DNA of 64,000 nucleotides from Dehalococcoidia bacterium (GTDB lineage Bacteria > Chloroflexota > Dehalococcoidia > SpSt-223), in assembly GCA_026003895.1 (NCBI GenBank), contig BPIC01000006.1, positions 186,001 to 250,000 on the forward strand, in the 5' to 3' direction. The first letter of the stretch is position 1; every line of letters begins with the position of its first letter. Both the position numbers and the translations under genes were made by a program. Below are positions 26,807-36,153 of this stretch, piece after piece. The notes beneath the pieces are model-generated. The model worked only from the letters and a program-made list of their open reading frames with translations. It did not search any database and was not told where the DNA came from.

Positions 26807-28741
26807 ATCGAGCCGCTACGCCAAACGCTGCTCGCCTTTTCGCCGATAGCGCTGGCGGCGCTCGCCGCCGGAGCAGTCGGTGCGGCAGGCGCACCAGCGC
26901 TGCGTCGCCTCCCGCCGGTCGTCGCGCCGCTGCTCACGATTGGCGCCGCGGTGTGGTTTCTCGCCGTCTTCACCGCGCTGTCAGTGGCGCGACACGACGC
27001 CCTACGCAGCAACGCCTACGACCTCGCGATCTTCGACCAAGCGATCTACAACACCGCCGTCGGCAGGCCCTACGCCGTCAGCATCAAGATCGATGACCTT
27101 GCGAACCCCATCCTGCTTGGCGACCATTTCTCGCCGGCGGTAGCGCTGCTCGCACCGCTCACTTGGTTGTGGAACGATGTCCGCGCTCTGCTCATCGCCC
27201 AAACTCTGCTGCTTGCCGCTGGGGCGATCCCGGTCTTCCGGGTGGCACGGTGGGCAGCGAAGTCGGCGCTCTTGCCGCCCGCGCTCGTCACCGGTTATCT
27301 CCTTTCGCCCACCTTGCAGCACACGGTCCTCTACGACTTCCACGAGGTGGCCCTGGCCGTTCCGGCGCTCGCCTTCGCGGGAGAGGCACTCGTCCGGCGC
27401 TGGCGGCTGGCGCTCGTTCTGTGGCTCGGTGCAGCACTGCTCTGCAAGGAAGAGATCGCCTTCGTTGCCGCTGGATTCGGTGCGACCCTGCTGATTAGCG
27501 GACTCCTTGCCGCGCGCCGGCAACACGAGGCCCGTCTGGACATCGCCCTCGGGACAGCGATCCTGATGGGGGCCCTCGCCTGGGCGGCGCTCGTCATCGG
27601 CGTTCTCATCCCGTGGTTCGAGGGCAGCGGCGCGTATACCTATGTCAATCGGTACGAAGATCTCGGCGGCTCCCCAGGCGAGGTCGTTCGCACGGCGCTC
27701 ACCCGCCCGGACATTGTGCTCGGCCTGCTCCTCCAATCGGTCAAGCTCGAGTTTGTCCTCAGCTTCTTTGCCCCGTTCGCGTTCCTGCCCTTGCTTGTGC
27801 CGGAACTGCTTGTACTCACCTTGCCGACCTTCGGGTACCTGTTGCTCAGCTCCTATCCAGCGCAGTACAGCCTTGGCCGGCAGTATGGGGTAGTGATTGT
27901 TCCGCTGGTGGCGATCGCCGCCGCAATGGGCGTCGTCCGGCTCGACCGCTGGCGAGGCGGGCGAGGGGCAGTTCTCCCGGCGCTGGCGCTCGCGATCGCG
28001 GCGGCGGCGGTCGCGACCTACCTGCAGTTCGGCCCCGGACCGGGCGGCGGCTGGTACGATCCTGAGCGCTACCACCGAACGCCGCGCACGGCGGTAGCGG
28101 CCCAAATGTTCGCTCGCATCCCACCCGAAGCCAGTGTGGCGGCACAGGAGAACCTCGCGCCGCATCTCAGCCGTCGCGAACGGCTCTACCTGTTCCCAGC
28201 GTTGCACGGCGCGGAGTATGTCATCCTCGACAACGAAGGGGGCACCTTTCCCATCGACCGCCCGACCTGGGATCGTGAGGTCTCCGAGCTGCTACGCAAC
28301 CCGCTCTACCGCCTTGTCGCGGACGAAGCCGGTTTCGCCCTGTTTCAAAAGCAGGACGCGTTGCCCGGCGAGCCGGCGGATCTCCGATTTGGATTGGTCC
28401 TGCGCCTCGTCGCGGTCGACGTGCGCCCCGGGTCGCTCGGGCTAGTGTGGGAGCTCGTGCAGCGGTGGGAGCCCGGGCGGATCGTGGACGGATACCGTCA
28501 GGAGATCCGATTGCTGCGGGCGGACGGCACAACAGCAGCGGAACTCGTCCGCCCGCCGCGCGCCGGGAGCGGCTTTTTCGAGACGGGGCGCGGGGTGATC
28601 GGCGAGCGAATCTGGGAGCGTTTCGATCTGCCGGCGGGCCTGCCTCCCGGTCGCTACCTGCTCGATCTCACGGTGCGCGGCGAGCCGGATGGGCCGGCCT
28701 TGCCGCGAACTGGCGCGTCGCCCGAGCTAAGAATTCCTTGA
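26807..28741 (+). CDS. DUF2079-type polytopic membrane protein
   Basis: The body of about 640 residues is hydrophobic through the first 400. It contains NAYDLAIFDQAIYNTAVGR, GDHFSPAVALLAPLTWLW and LLCKEEIAFVAAGFG, which are hallmarks of DUF2079, a GT-C-like membrane family of unknown function. The C-terminal 200 residues are a soluble, beta-rich domain. The start is uncertain. The frame has no ATG/GTG/TTG between the end of tatA and residue 50 of the conserved part. GGAGGGAG precedes an ATC codon at 26807 by four to six bases, and I use that. An in-frame TTG at 26618 would overlap tatA by 119 bases. Confidence 0.75.
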   Translation: MEPLRQTLLAFSPIALAALAAGAVGAAGAPALRRLPPVVAPLLTIGAAVWFLAVFTALSVARHDALRSNAYDLAIFDQAIYNTAVGRPYAVSIKIDDLANPILLGDHFSPAVALLAPLTWLWNDVRALLIAQTLLLAAGAIPVFRVARWAAKSALLPPALVTGYLLSPTLQHTVLYDFHEVALAVPALAFAGEALVRRWRLALVLWLGAALLCKEEIAFVAAGFGATLLISGLLAARRQHEARLDIALGTAILMGALAWAALVIGVLIPWFEGSGAYTYVNRYEDLGGSPGEVVRTALTRPDIVLGLLLQSVKLEFVLSFFAPFAFLPLLVPELLVLTLPTFGYLLLSSYPAQYSLGRQYGVVIVPLVAIAAAMGVVRLDRWRGGRGAVLPALALAIAAAAVATYLQFGPGPGGGWYDPERYHRTPRTAVAAQMFARIPPEASVAAQENLAPHLSRRERLYLFPALHGAEYVILDNEGGTFPIDRPTWDREVSELLRNPLYRLVADEAGFALFQKQDALPGEPADLRFGLVLRLVAVDVRPGSLGLVWELVQRWEPGRIVDGYRQEIRLLRADGTTAAELVRPPRAGSGFFETGRGVIGERIWERFDLPAGLPPGRYLLDLTVRGEPDGPALPRTGASPELRIP

Positions 28742-28831
28742 GACTGTCCGTCACCCGCATCCAGAAACGGCCAAGGAGGCGCAAGCGGTGGCGTACAATT
28801 TTCCGGTGAGCGCCCCGCCCGGAGGTCCTTG

Positions 28832-30148
28832 GTGCAAATCGTGCTGAATATCGCGACGTTTGCGGTCGTCCTCGTCGTGCTCGTCGTCGTCCACGAGCTC
28901 GGCCATTTCCTGACGGCCAAGCGAGCCGGCGTCCGGGTGCTCGAGTTCGCTATCGGTTACCCGCCCCGGTTATTCGCATTCCGTCGCGGCGAGACGGAAT
29001 ACTCGCTCAACCTGCTTCCGCTCGGCGGGTATGTGCGGATGGTCGGCGAAGAGGACCCAACCGACCCGCGCAGCCTCGCCGCTCAGAGCATTCCTTGGCG
29101 GTTAGCCATTCTCTCGGGCGGCGTGATCATGAACGTGCTGCTCGCCTTCGTCTTGTTCACGGTGAGCGCGATGCTGCCGCGCACCGAGCTGGTCGGCAAC
29201 GTCGTCATCCTCGGTGTCCGCCCCGGCTCGCCGGCCGAGATCGCCGGCCTGCGTCCCGATGATGTAGTAGTGAGCGTCAACGGACGGCCAATCCGCGGAC
29301 TGGGCGAACTGCGGTACAACGTCAATCTGAACCTCGGTCAGCCGATGGACCTCGTCGTTCGGCGCGACGGCCGCGAGGTGCAGACCCGCGTCACGCCGCG
29401 CTTCGCGCCGCCGCCCGGGGAAGGGGCGACCGGAATTGTCATCGGCGTCGAGAACCCGATCTGGCGCTGGCGCGTCGAGCGCGGCCTCACGACGGACCAG
29501 CTCGCCGAGCGCGTCGGTGTCCCGGTCGAGGTGGCGCAGGTGTGGGAACTGGCCGGCGCCGATGCCATTGGCCGAACCGAGTGGGAGCGGCAGCAGGCTG
29601 CACAGCGTGGCAGTACCCCCGAACAGTTGCGCGACGAGTACCTCGCTTCGCTCTCGTCTCTCCTCGGCGTCAGCACCGCACAGTTGACCGAAAGCTACCT
29701 GCAGCAGCAGACGCGCGCGCTGTCGCCGATTGACGCCATTCCAGCGGGCATCCAGCGCGGGTGGGAAATGCTGGTGCTCTACAAGAACGACATCACCAGC
29801 ATGATCGCGCAGCGCTCAGCGCCACAGGTCGCCGGTCCGGTGGGGATCTATGAGATCACTGGGCAAGTGGCGCAGCAGGCGACGCGATCCGGCCCGGCGG
29901 TGCTCCTCGACCTGATGGCCCTCTTGAGCATCAACTTGGCGATCATCAACGCCTTGCCGATCCCCATGCTCGACGGAGGACGAATCATGTTCGTGCTCAT
30001 TGAAGCAGTGCGCGGCGGCAAAAGGATCGCACCCGAGAAGGAGCGCTTCGCTCACCTGATCGGCGCGGCATTCCTGTTCACGCTGATCATCGCCATCACC
30101 TTCAATGACGTCATTCGCTTGGTGAGCGGCGAGAGCATCTTCCGCTAG
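28832..30148 (+). CDS. rseP: RIP metalloprotease of the RseP/site-2 protease family (M50), with an HTH-like insert
   Basis: This intramembrane zinc protease of 438 residues cleaves membrane-bound anti-sigma factors or signal peptide remnants. The zinc site HELGH is at 21-25, in the first membrane helix. A PDZ domain follows (about 120-190, VRPGSPAEIAGLRPDDVVVSVNG). The second active-site motif is MLDGGR at about 379-384, in the third helix. Between the PDZ domain and the SPIDAIPAGIQRGWEMLV segment lie about 80 extra residues (219-300). Their LTTDQLAERVGVPVEVAQVW stretch looks like an XRE helix-turn-helix. GGAGG is spaced six bases from the GTG used here; a TTG one codon earlier is possible. 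Confidence 0.9.
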   Translation: MQIVLNIATFAVVLVVLVVVHELGHFLTAKRAGVRVLEFAIGYPPRLFAFRRGETEYSLNLLPLGGYVRMVGEEDPTDPRSLAAQSIPWRLAILSGGVIMNVLLAFVLFTVSAMLPRTELVGNVVILGVRPGSPAEIAGLRPDDVVVSVNGRPIRGLGELRYNVNLNLGQPMDLVVRRDGREVQTRVTPRFAPPPGEGATGIVIGVENPIWRWRVERGLTTDQLAERVGVPVEVAQVWELAGADAIGRTEWERQQAAQRGSTPEQLRDEYLASLSSLLGVSTAQLTESYLQQQTRALSPIDAIPAGIQRGWEMLVLYKNDITSMIAQRSAPQVAGPVGIYEITGQVAQQATRSGPAVLLDLMALLSINLAIINALPIPMLDGGRIMFVLIEAVRGGKRIAPEKERFAHLIGAAFLFTLIIAITFNDVIRLVSGESIFR

Positions 30149-31056
30149 TGACGCCTCGGCCTCTCGCCCTTTCGAGCATGTGGGCGGTCGACCGTTTTGC
30201 GACGGCCGGCGACTTTCGGCGCGCTGCCGCCGCCTTCGGTTTCGACGCTGTCGAGTTCAATTACGAAGCACCACCGAGCTGGTTCGACGATATCGGTGAC
30301 GGTCCGCCCGTTCGCAGTCTCCACAATCCGTGTCCGGCCTGCCGGGTGGACGACGGCCGCTGGAGCTACGAGTTGTCGCTCGGCGCGACCGACGAAGACG
30401 AGCGCCGCGAAGCCGTTCGGCTCACCCTTGCCACGATCGATAACGCTGCCCGTATCGGGGCAGAGGCGATCGTGGTCCATGTTGCCACAATCCCTGTCGA
30501 CACGAGCAAGCAGGCTCGGCTGCGCGAACTCGTGAATGCCGGTGAACGAGGGAGCGACGAGTTTTGGGCCGTGCGAGACGCTCTCGCCGCCGAACGCGCC
30601 GCGAACGCAGGGCGACATCTCGAGCAGTCGATCCGCAGTATCCGGGCGATCGCCGGTTATGCTGCCGAGCGCAGAGTCCAAGTCGGTATCGAGACACGCT
30701 ACAACGTCTACGAGATCCCGAACCTCGAGGAAGCGCACCTGTTACTCGAGGCAGGGCGTGAGGGGCCGGTCGGCTATTGGCACGATGTTGGCCATGCTGC
30801 CGGCCAAGAACTGCTCGGCTTCGGAACTCACCGCGACTGGCTGGAATCGCTCGGACCGCGCATCATTGGCGTCCACCTCCACGAACTGCGCGGCGTAAAG
30901 GACCATTTCGCTCTCGGCACTGGGGAAATGGACTGGCCGCTCGTTGCAGCACACCTTCCGGCAGCAGCACTTCGCGTCTGCGAATTCGATCGCCGCAATT
31001 CGCCTGACGACGTTGCCCGCGCCTTCGCCGTCCTCGAGCGTCACCGCATCATCTAG
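30148..31056 (+). CDS. Sugar phosphate isomerase/epimerase-like TIM-barrel protein
   Basis: The 302-residue protein fits the AP-endonuclease-2-like TIM barrel group. Metal-binding positions seem present: GIETRYN (Glu), GYWHDVGHA (Asp and His), GVHLHEL (His) and a late Glu in RVCEFD. Members isomerise sugars or inositol derivatives in the cytosol; the substrate cannot be read off. The GTG overlaps the rseP stop by one base (TAGTG), so it is probably co-translated, though the two functions look unrelated. The opening strands (SSMWAVDRFATAG) differ from well-studied xylose isomerases. Confidence 0.75.
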   Translation: MTPRPLALSSMWAVDRFATAGDFRRAAAAFGFDAVEFNYEAPPSWFDDIGDGPPVRSLHNPCPACRVDDGRWSYELSLGATDEDERREAVRLTLATIDNAARIGAEAIVVHVATIPVDTSKQARLRELVNAGERGSDEFWAVRDALAAERAANAGRHLEQSIRSIRAIAGYAAERRVQVGIETRYNVYEIPNLEEAHLLLEAGREGPVGYWHDVGHAAGQELLGFGTHRDWLESLGPRIIGVHLHELRGVKDHFALGTGEMDWPLVAAHLPAAALRVCEFDRRNSPDDVARAFAVLERHRII

Positions 31057-31100
31057 CGACTCGTCCTCGCGAGCCTTGCGACCGATCTCGGACCCGAGGC

Positions 31101-32651
31101 TTAGAGCGGAATGTTGCCGTGCTTCTTCGGCGGGTTGGTGGCGCGTTTGTTTTCGAGCATCTCCAACGCTGCGATCAAGCGCGGTCGCGTTTGGCGCGGC
31201 TCGATCACATCGTCGAGGAAGCCGCGGCTTGCGGCAACATAGGGATTGGCGAACTTCTCAACGTACTCGGCGATCAGCGCCTGACGCTCGGCGGCGGGGT
31301 CTTCGGCGCGTTCGAGGTTGCCGCGAAAAATGATATTGACCGCGCCCTCGGGTCCCATCACCGCAATCTCGGCGGTCGGCCACGCGAGATTGAGGTCGGC
31401 ACGGACGTGCTTGGACCCCATGACGTCATACGCGCCGCCGTACGCTTTGCGGGTGATGACCGTCAATTTCGGGACAGTCGCCTCACAGTAGGCGTAGAGC
31501 AGTTTCGCGCCGTTTCGGATGATACCGCCGTGCTCCTGACCGATGCCGGGGAGAAAGCCGGGCACATCGACGAAGGTGACGATGGGGATGTTGAACGCAT
31601 CACAGAATCGAACGAATCGGGCGCCCTTGATTGACGAATTGATGTCGAGAACGCCGGCAAGCACCGAGGGCTGCTGGGCCACGATCCCGACCGGCCGGCC
31701 GTCGAGGCGGGCGAACCCGATGATGATGTTCTGCGCCCAGCCTTCCATCACTTCGAAGAAGTCGCCGTGGTCGACGATGCGCCGTATCACCTCGTGCATG
31801 TCGTAGGACTTCTTCGGGTCGTCCGGCACAATGAAATCCAGTTCTGGATCCATCCGGTCGGCGGGATCGTCCTGCGGACCGCGCGGCGGGTCTTCGGCAT
31901 TGTTCAGCGGCAAGAAGGAGAGCAACCGGCGGATGCCATCGATGCATTCCGCTTCGCTCGCCGCCGCAAAGTGGGCCACGCCAGAGATCGTGCTATGGGT
32001 TGTCGCGCCTCCCAACTCTTCGAACGTCACTTCCTCATGCGTGACCGTCTTCACGACGTCAGGACCGGTCACGAACATGTAGGACGTGTCCTGCACCATG
32101 AAAATGAAATCGGTCATGGCCGGGGAGTACACCGCTCCACCAGCGCAGGGCCCGAGGATTGCCGAGATTTGGGGGATAACGCCGGAAGCGAGGACGTTGC
32201 GCGTGAAGATTTCGGCGTAGCCGGCGAGTGAGGCGACACCCTCCTGAATTCGTGCGCCGCCCGAGTCGTTTAGGCCAATGACGGGAACGCCATTCTGCAG
32301 GGCGAGGTCCATAATCTTGCAGATCTTTTCGGCATACGTCTCCGAGAGGGAACCGCCGAAGACGGTAAAGTCTTGCGAAAAGACATAGACCGGCCGGCCG
32401 TCGATCTTCCCCCAGCCGGTGACCACGCCGTCGCCCAGATACTTTTGGTCCGCCAGCCCAAACTCGGTCGTCCGGTGGGTGACGAACATATCGAATTCCA
32501 GAAAGGTGCCTTCGTCGAGCAGCAGGTCAATCCGCTCGCGTGCCGTCAGCTTGCCGCGGGCGTGTTGCGCCTCAATTCGTTTTTGTCCGCCGCCCAGCTT
32601 CGCCTCTTCGCGAAGCCGCCGCAGCTGGGCAAGTCGTGCTTCAATGGACAT
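31101..32651 (-). CDS. Acyl-CoA carboxylase carboxyltransferase (propionyl/methylmalonyl-CoA, beta subunit)
   Basis: The 516-residue protein transfers a carboxyl group between carboxybiotin and an acyl-CoA, or acts as the methylmalonyl-CoA decarboxylase alpha chain. It has the [20 protein letters not shown] opening and [14 protein letters not shown]. The oxyanion-hole Gly-rich segments are [10 protein letters not shown] and [18 protein letters not shown]. The C-terminal half has [19 protein letters not shown] and [12 protein letters not shown]. The length and motifs match PccB/MmdA. No biotin carboxylase or biotin carrier lies next to it. I place the start at ATG 32651 (MSIEARL); the frame upstream to 32957 is not family-like. 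Confidence 0.93.
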   Translation of the reverse strand: MSIEARLAQLRRLREEAKLGGGQKRIEAQHARGKLTARERIDLLLDEGTFLEFDMFVTHRTTEFGLADQKYLGDGVVTGWGKIDGRPVYVFSQDFTVFGGSLSETYAEKICKIMDLALQNGVPVIGLNDSGGARIQEGVASLAGYAEIFTRNVLASGVIPQISAILGPCAGGAVYSPAMTDFIFMVQDTSYMFVTGPDVVKTVTHEEVTFEELGGATTHSTISGVAHFAAASEAECIDGIRRLLSFLPLNNAEDPPRGPQDDPADRMDPELDFIVPDDPKKSYDMHEVIRRIVDHGDFFEVMEGWAQNIIIGFARLDGRPVGIVAQQPSVLAGVLDINSSIKGARFVRFCDAFNIPIVTFVDVPGFLPGIGQEHGGIIRNGAKLLYAYCEATVPKLTVITRKAYGGAYDVMGSKHVRADLNLAWPTAEIAVMGPEGAVNIIFRGNLERAEDPAAERQALIAEYVEKFANPYVAASRGFLDDVIEPRQTRPRLIAALEMLENKRATNPPKKHGNIPL

Positions 32652-32879
32652 GACCGCTCCACCCGCACCCGGGGTGAGAGTTGCGCCGGCGCAGTATAGC
32701 ACGCGCCCCTCGGCGCAACGCCGAGCGCCGACCGAGATCGCTCCGCACCCACATCGTCCAGAGCTGCAGCGCTCGGTGCTGCCAATGCCGCGGCAGCGAG
32801 CGCGTCCGAGGCATCTCGTTCCGGCCCCGGTGGCGCACCTCTGGTAGGCTGACTCCTGATCACTTCGGGGAGGTTCGCC

Positions 32880-33203
32880 TTGGCCACACTGATCGTGCTG
32901 TTCAACCTGAAGCCCGGCGCGTCGCGCGACGACTACGAGCGCTGGGCGATTGAGCACGACGTGCCGACCGTCTCAGCGTTGACCTCGGTCGATTCGTTCC
33001 GGGTGCTGCGGGCGACCGGACTGCTCGGCGGCGGAGATGCTCCATATCAGTATGTCGAGGTGATCGAAGTGAACGACCTCCCGCGATTTGGGGGGGAAAT
33101 CGCCGGCGAGACGATCCAACAGATTGCTGCCGAATTTGGTCAGTTCGCCGAGGCGCCGATCTTCCTGCTCACCGAGCAGATTGCCTTCGGAGAGTCGCGA
33201 TGA
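32880..33203 (+). CDS. Small dimeric alpha-beta barrel protein (RedY/HapK-like or EthD-like)
   Basis: The 107-residue protein begins at a TTG with GGGGAGG upstream. The strand-helix pattern [20 protein letters not shown], then a second strand with VEVIEVND, is that of ferredoxin-like alpha-beta barrel dimers. It resembles the RedY/HapK subgroup tied to prodigiosin genes. In that context such proteins are thought to be accessory enzymes, with unclear chemistry. Its stop overlaps the SDR start (ATGA), so the two are translationally coupled and may act on the same substrate. Confidence 0.65.
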   Translation: MATLIVLFNLKPGASRDDYERWAIEHDVPTVSALTSVDSFRVLRATGLLGGGDAPYQYVEVIEVNDLPRFGGEIAGETIQQIAAEFGQFAEAPIFLLTEQIAFGESR

Positions 33204-34033
33204 GTGGGCTCGAGGGTAAGGTTGCTATCGTCACGGGCGCCGGCCGGCACCGCGGACTGGGGAAAGCCATCGCGCTGCGCCTCGCACTCGACGGCGCGGA
33301 CGTGGTGATAGCCGATCTTGGGCAGCCGGCAGGACGGCAGTTTCCGGCGGGGTTGGTCGGCGAGACCGAGGAGATGCAGTCCGTGGTTGCCGATCTCCAA
33401 GCGACTGGCCGCCGGGCGTTAGCGATTGCTTGCGATGTCCGTGACGAAAGCCAAGTCGAGGCGCTCGTTGCGCGAACGGTGGAAGCCTTCGGCCGGCTGG
33501 ACATCTTCATCAACAACGCCGGCATCGGGTACCTGATGGCGCTCGTCACCGAAACCGAGCTCGACGACTGGAACGCCGTCATTGGCGTCAACCTGACGGG
33601 AGCCTTTCTCGGCACAAAGCATGCCGCTCGCCAGATGATCGCGCAAGGAAGCGGCGGGCGCATTGTCACCATTGCCTCGCAGGCCGCCAAGTCCGGCTTC
33701 CCCTATGCCTCTGCCTACACGGCCAGCAAGCACGGCGTGATCGGGCTAACACGAAGCGCCGCCATCGAGCTCGGTCCTCACGGCATTACGGTCAACGCCG
33801 TCTGCCCGAACCACGTGACGACCGACCTAGGCGCGTGGCAAAACGAGTTCTTCAGCCGTGCGACCGGACGAACCCTTGAGGAATACCTCGCCGACATGCG
33901 GCGGCGCATCCCGCTTGGTCGCCCCGGCCGGCAGGAGGACACCGCCAACGCGGTCGCGTTCCTGTGCTCGGACGACGCGCAATACATCACCGGCGAAGCG
34001 CTGAATGTCTCCGGCGGCGAAGAGGTGCATTAG
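33200..34033 (+). CDS. Classical SDR oxidoreductase
   Basis: A 277-residue short-chain dehydrogenase with GAGRHRGLGKAIAL (TGxxxGxG type), DVVIADL, NNAGIGYL and the catalytic pair in YASAYTASKHGVIGL. The end, ITGEALNVSGGEEVH, is typical of FabG-like enzymes. It uses NAD(P)H on an unknown carbonyl or alcohol. It is translationally coupled to the small barrel protein upstream, which suggests a two-gene unit. An insert of about ten residues after ADLGQPA (residues 40-55) is longer than in FabG. Confidence 0.88.
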   Translation: MSGLEGKVAIVTGAGRHRGLGKAIALRLALDGADVVIADLGQPAGRQFPAGLVGETEEMQSVVADLQATGRRALAIACDVRDESQVEALVARTVEAFGRLDIFINNAGIGYLMALVTETELDDWNAVIGVNLTGAFLGTKHAARQMIAQGSGGRIVTIASQAAKSGFPYASAYTASKHGVIGLTRSAAIELGPHGITVNAVCPNHVTTDLGAWQNEFFSRATGRTLEEYLADMRRRIPLGRPGRQEDTANAVAFLCSDDAQYITGEALNVSGGEEVH

Positions 34034-34111
34034 CCCTCGCGAGGTCCCTGAGGCGTTGGTTGCGGGGTCCATCCCGCCGGGTCCGCTTGCGCAGCGGCTG
34101 ACGGCGAGCGC

Positions 34112-34705
34112 ATGATGGCGCCCGTGGGGGCAACGACGCTGCGCGATATGCTGGCCGGCGTGGGGGCATACCTGCTGGCGCGCCGGCTACTGCCCTTCGT
34201 CTTCTTTGGCGCGTTCGTCGTCGTTTGCTGCCTCTGCCAATTCTGGTTGGGCCTGATCGGGATGGGCCTCAGCGTCGTCTCGCCATCGGCAACGGCCCGC
34301 CCTTCGACTCCCACAGTTGCATCGCACCCCATCGTGCCACTGGGAACGGTCGTCGAGCTGCCGCCACTCAGGCTGAGCGTCGAAGGCGGCGAGCGTCTGG
34401 CACGCGAAGGGCGGGCGTCGACCGATCTCGTCGCCATCTTCCTTCGGGTGGAAAATCCGACGACCCGGCCGGCGCCGATCGACCGGGGCCGCTTCGAACT
34501 TCAGGACAGCCGGGGAAGACGCTATTTTCCGCTCGTCCGCCCTGACCTGACGCTCTTTCCAAAGGCGCCGCCCGCGTTCTCACCGACCGAGCCCATCCCG
34601 GCTGGCGAACGGGTCGATGTCGTCTTCGTCTACGAGACCCAGCGCGACGCGGCAGGGTTGCTCCTCCGCGTGGGCGGAACGCTCTTCGCGACCGGGCTTC
34701 GCTGA
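34112..34705 (+). CDS. Membrane-anchored protein with a secreted beta-sandwich domain (DUF4352-like)
   Basis: The 197-residue protein has one strong hydrophobic segment near residues 27-56 (LPFVFFGAFVVVCCLCQFWL). A Ser/Thr/Pro linker follows, then a domain beginning PLRLSVEGG. Within it VAIFLRVENPTTRP and FELQDSRGRRYFP resemble the DUF4352/telokin-like fold of extracytoplasmic Ig-like modules. Such domains stick to unknown partners outside the membrane. It has no obvious operon partner. I do not recognise a specific function. Confidence 0.55.
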   Translation: MMAPVGATTLRDMLAGVGAYLLARRLLPFVFFGAFVVVCCLCQFWLGLIGMGLSVVSPSATARPSTPTVASHPIVPLGTVVELPPLRLSVEGGERLAREGRASTDLVAIFLRVENPTTRPAPIDRGRFELQDSRGRRYFPLVRPDLTLFPKAPPAFSPTEPIPAGERVDVVFVYETQRDAAGLLLRVGGTLFATGLR

Positions 34706-35007
34706 GTGACGGAACCCCGCGCCCTGATGCGGCTGCCTTGAGACGTTCGGTGCCCCGCGGCTGGACGGCCGGTCGGCTGCAGACGGTCATTCGACTTCTC
34801 GAGCCTCGGTTCGGGAAACTGGTGATTGGTGGGCGCCTCCACTCTGCGAGCGAGCCGAATAGCCGCGTGCGCCGACTTCGCTGCTCCAGCATTTGCAGAC
34901 GCACCGGCAGCTGATGAGCCGATCTGGCGCGGCCGCCCGGTCCGACCGGCATCGGAACGCGAGGAGCGCGGCACTCGAGGCGGACGCGAACTGCGCCCGA
35001 GGCGCCC
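34706..35007. other. Gene-free spacer between convergent genes
   Basis: About 300 bases with overlapping GC-rich open frames on both strands but no convincing protein, no tRNA and no clear terminator hairpin. Confidence 0.35.
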
Positions 35008-36000
35008 TCACCCCCGCAGGTAGGCCAGTCGTGGCAGGACGCCCCGCGCGAATTGGTCGAGATTCGCGTCGGCTGCGTCCGGCTCCATCCCGCCGAAGTC
35101 AAACCAACAGAGGAGGCGGCCAACGCCGAGGGCAGCGAGCGGCCGGATCTGCTCAATCACGGTGTCGGGCGATCCGGCAATCACCGCTCTTGGGTAGAAC
35201 TCTGAGAACTCGTGGGGCTCGAACACCTCGTTCGCCCGGTCGAGATAGCCCACGAGCGCCTCGCGCGCCACCCGCTCCGCGCCGTCGTCAGTGTCCGCCA
35301 CCACCACGTGACGGAGGACCCCGGACTGCGCGAGCAAGGCCACGATCTGCCCGTCGCTCGCGCCGCAGGAGCGGAGCGTCGAGGTATAGAGCGTGAGATT
35401 GGCGTGAAGCTGTTCCTCGGGGAAGCGTCCGAGCAAAATCGGGATGCCCATCCGAGCGGCGGCGACGATTGACTCGTCATGGACGATGGCGCGAACGAGG
35501 GGCGGGTGCGGCTGTTGCCATGGCCGAAGGAGTGTGCCCGGAAATCGACCGGGGAAAAGCCCTTCTCGCTCGAACGGCTCGCCTGCCCAAACGGCGCGAA
35601 GCACCTCGAGTCCTTCGTCGAAGCGCTGGTGACGCTGTTCGACGTCGATCCCGAGCCCACCGAACTCCTTCATCGAACGGCCGGTGCCGAGCCCCACGAT
35701 CAGCCGGCCTTCCGAAAGGTGATCGAGCATGATGAGCTGCTCGGCGAGCTCATACGGGTTGTGAAGCGCCAGAATGAGCGCGGCAAAGCCGATTCGGATC
35801 TGGCGGGTGCGCGCCGCAACAGCAGCGGCGAAGACGACAGGATTGCCAATCACCCCGTAGCCCGTGAAGTGCCGTTCGGCGAGCCAAACCGATTCGAAGC
35901 CGAGCGCTTCGGCGCGGACGATTCGGTTGAGCAGGCGTGGCGGACCAACCTCGGGCCGACCGGTCGGGGTTTGCATCGTGCTGAAGATGCCGGCCTGCAT
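35008..36000 (-). CDS. LLM-class (luciferase-like) flavin-dependent monooxygenase
   Basis: The 330-residue TIM-barrel protein opens with FSTMQTPTGRPEVGPP and has ALGFESVWLAERHFTGYG, a hallmark of bacterial-luciferase-like enzymes. RQIRIGFAALILALHNPYELAEQLIMLDHLSEGRLIVGLGTGR matches the F420/FMN-binding core. Family members hydroxylate or break down organic substrates with reduced flavin or F420. The substrate is unknown. It is divergent from the gcv operon. A second LLM gene lies at 39.7 kb and is about as divergent as typical paralogues. Confidence 0.85.
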   Translation of the reverse strand: MQAGIFSTMQTPTGRPEVGPPRLLNRIVRAEALGFESVWLAERHFTGYGVIGNPVVFAAAVAARTRQIRIGFAALILALHNPYELAEQLIMLDHLSEGRLIVGLGTGRSMKEFGGLGIDVEQRHQRFDEGLEVLRAVWAGEPFEREGLFPGRFPGTLLRPWQQPHPPLVRAIVHDESIVAAARMGIPILLGRFPEEQLHANLTLYTSTLRSCGASDGQIVALLAQSGVLRHVVVADTDDGAERVAREALVGYLDRANEVFEPHEFSEFYPRAVIAGSPDTVIEQIRPLAALGVGRLLCWFDFGGMEPDAADANLDQFARGVLPRLAYLRG

Positions 36001-36053
36001 GCAACGTCCCCGCTCTTCGCCAATCGGCTCTCGCGCCCACCATTCTAACCGCC

Positions 36054-36082
36054 TTGAAAGCCACCCGATCCGCCGTTATCTT
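36054..36082 (+). promoter_or_regulatory. Sigma-70-type promoter upstream of gcvH
   Basis: TTGAAA (36054-36059) and TATCTT (36077-36082) are 17 bases apart, and lie about 70 bases upstream of the gcvH GTG. I see no glycine riboswitch in this leader. Confidence 0.5.
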
Positions 36083-36153
36083 TACTTTCGCCCCGTCATA
36101 CCCCGTTGTCGGCAACCGGCACGCTGCCCATTACCCGGGTGAGGATTGAAGAA

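Noticed and set aside
32652..32957. N-terminal extension of the acyl-CoA carboxylase frame
   Set aside because: The family start [10 protein letters not shown] is at 32651; upstream residues are low-complexity and overlap the opposite-strand gene.
36001..36153. Glycine riboswitch upstream of gcvH
   Set aside because: Looked for because of gene context, but the conserved aptamer core is not visible in this leader.
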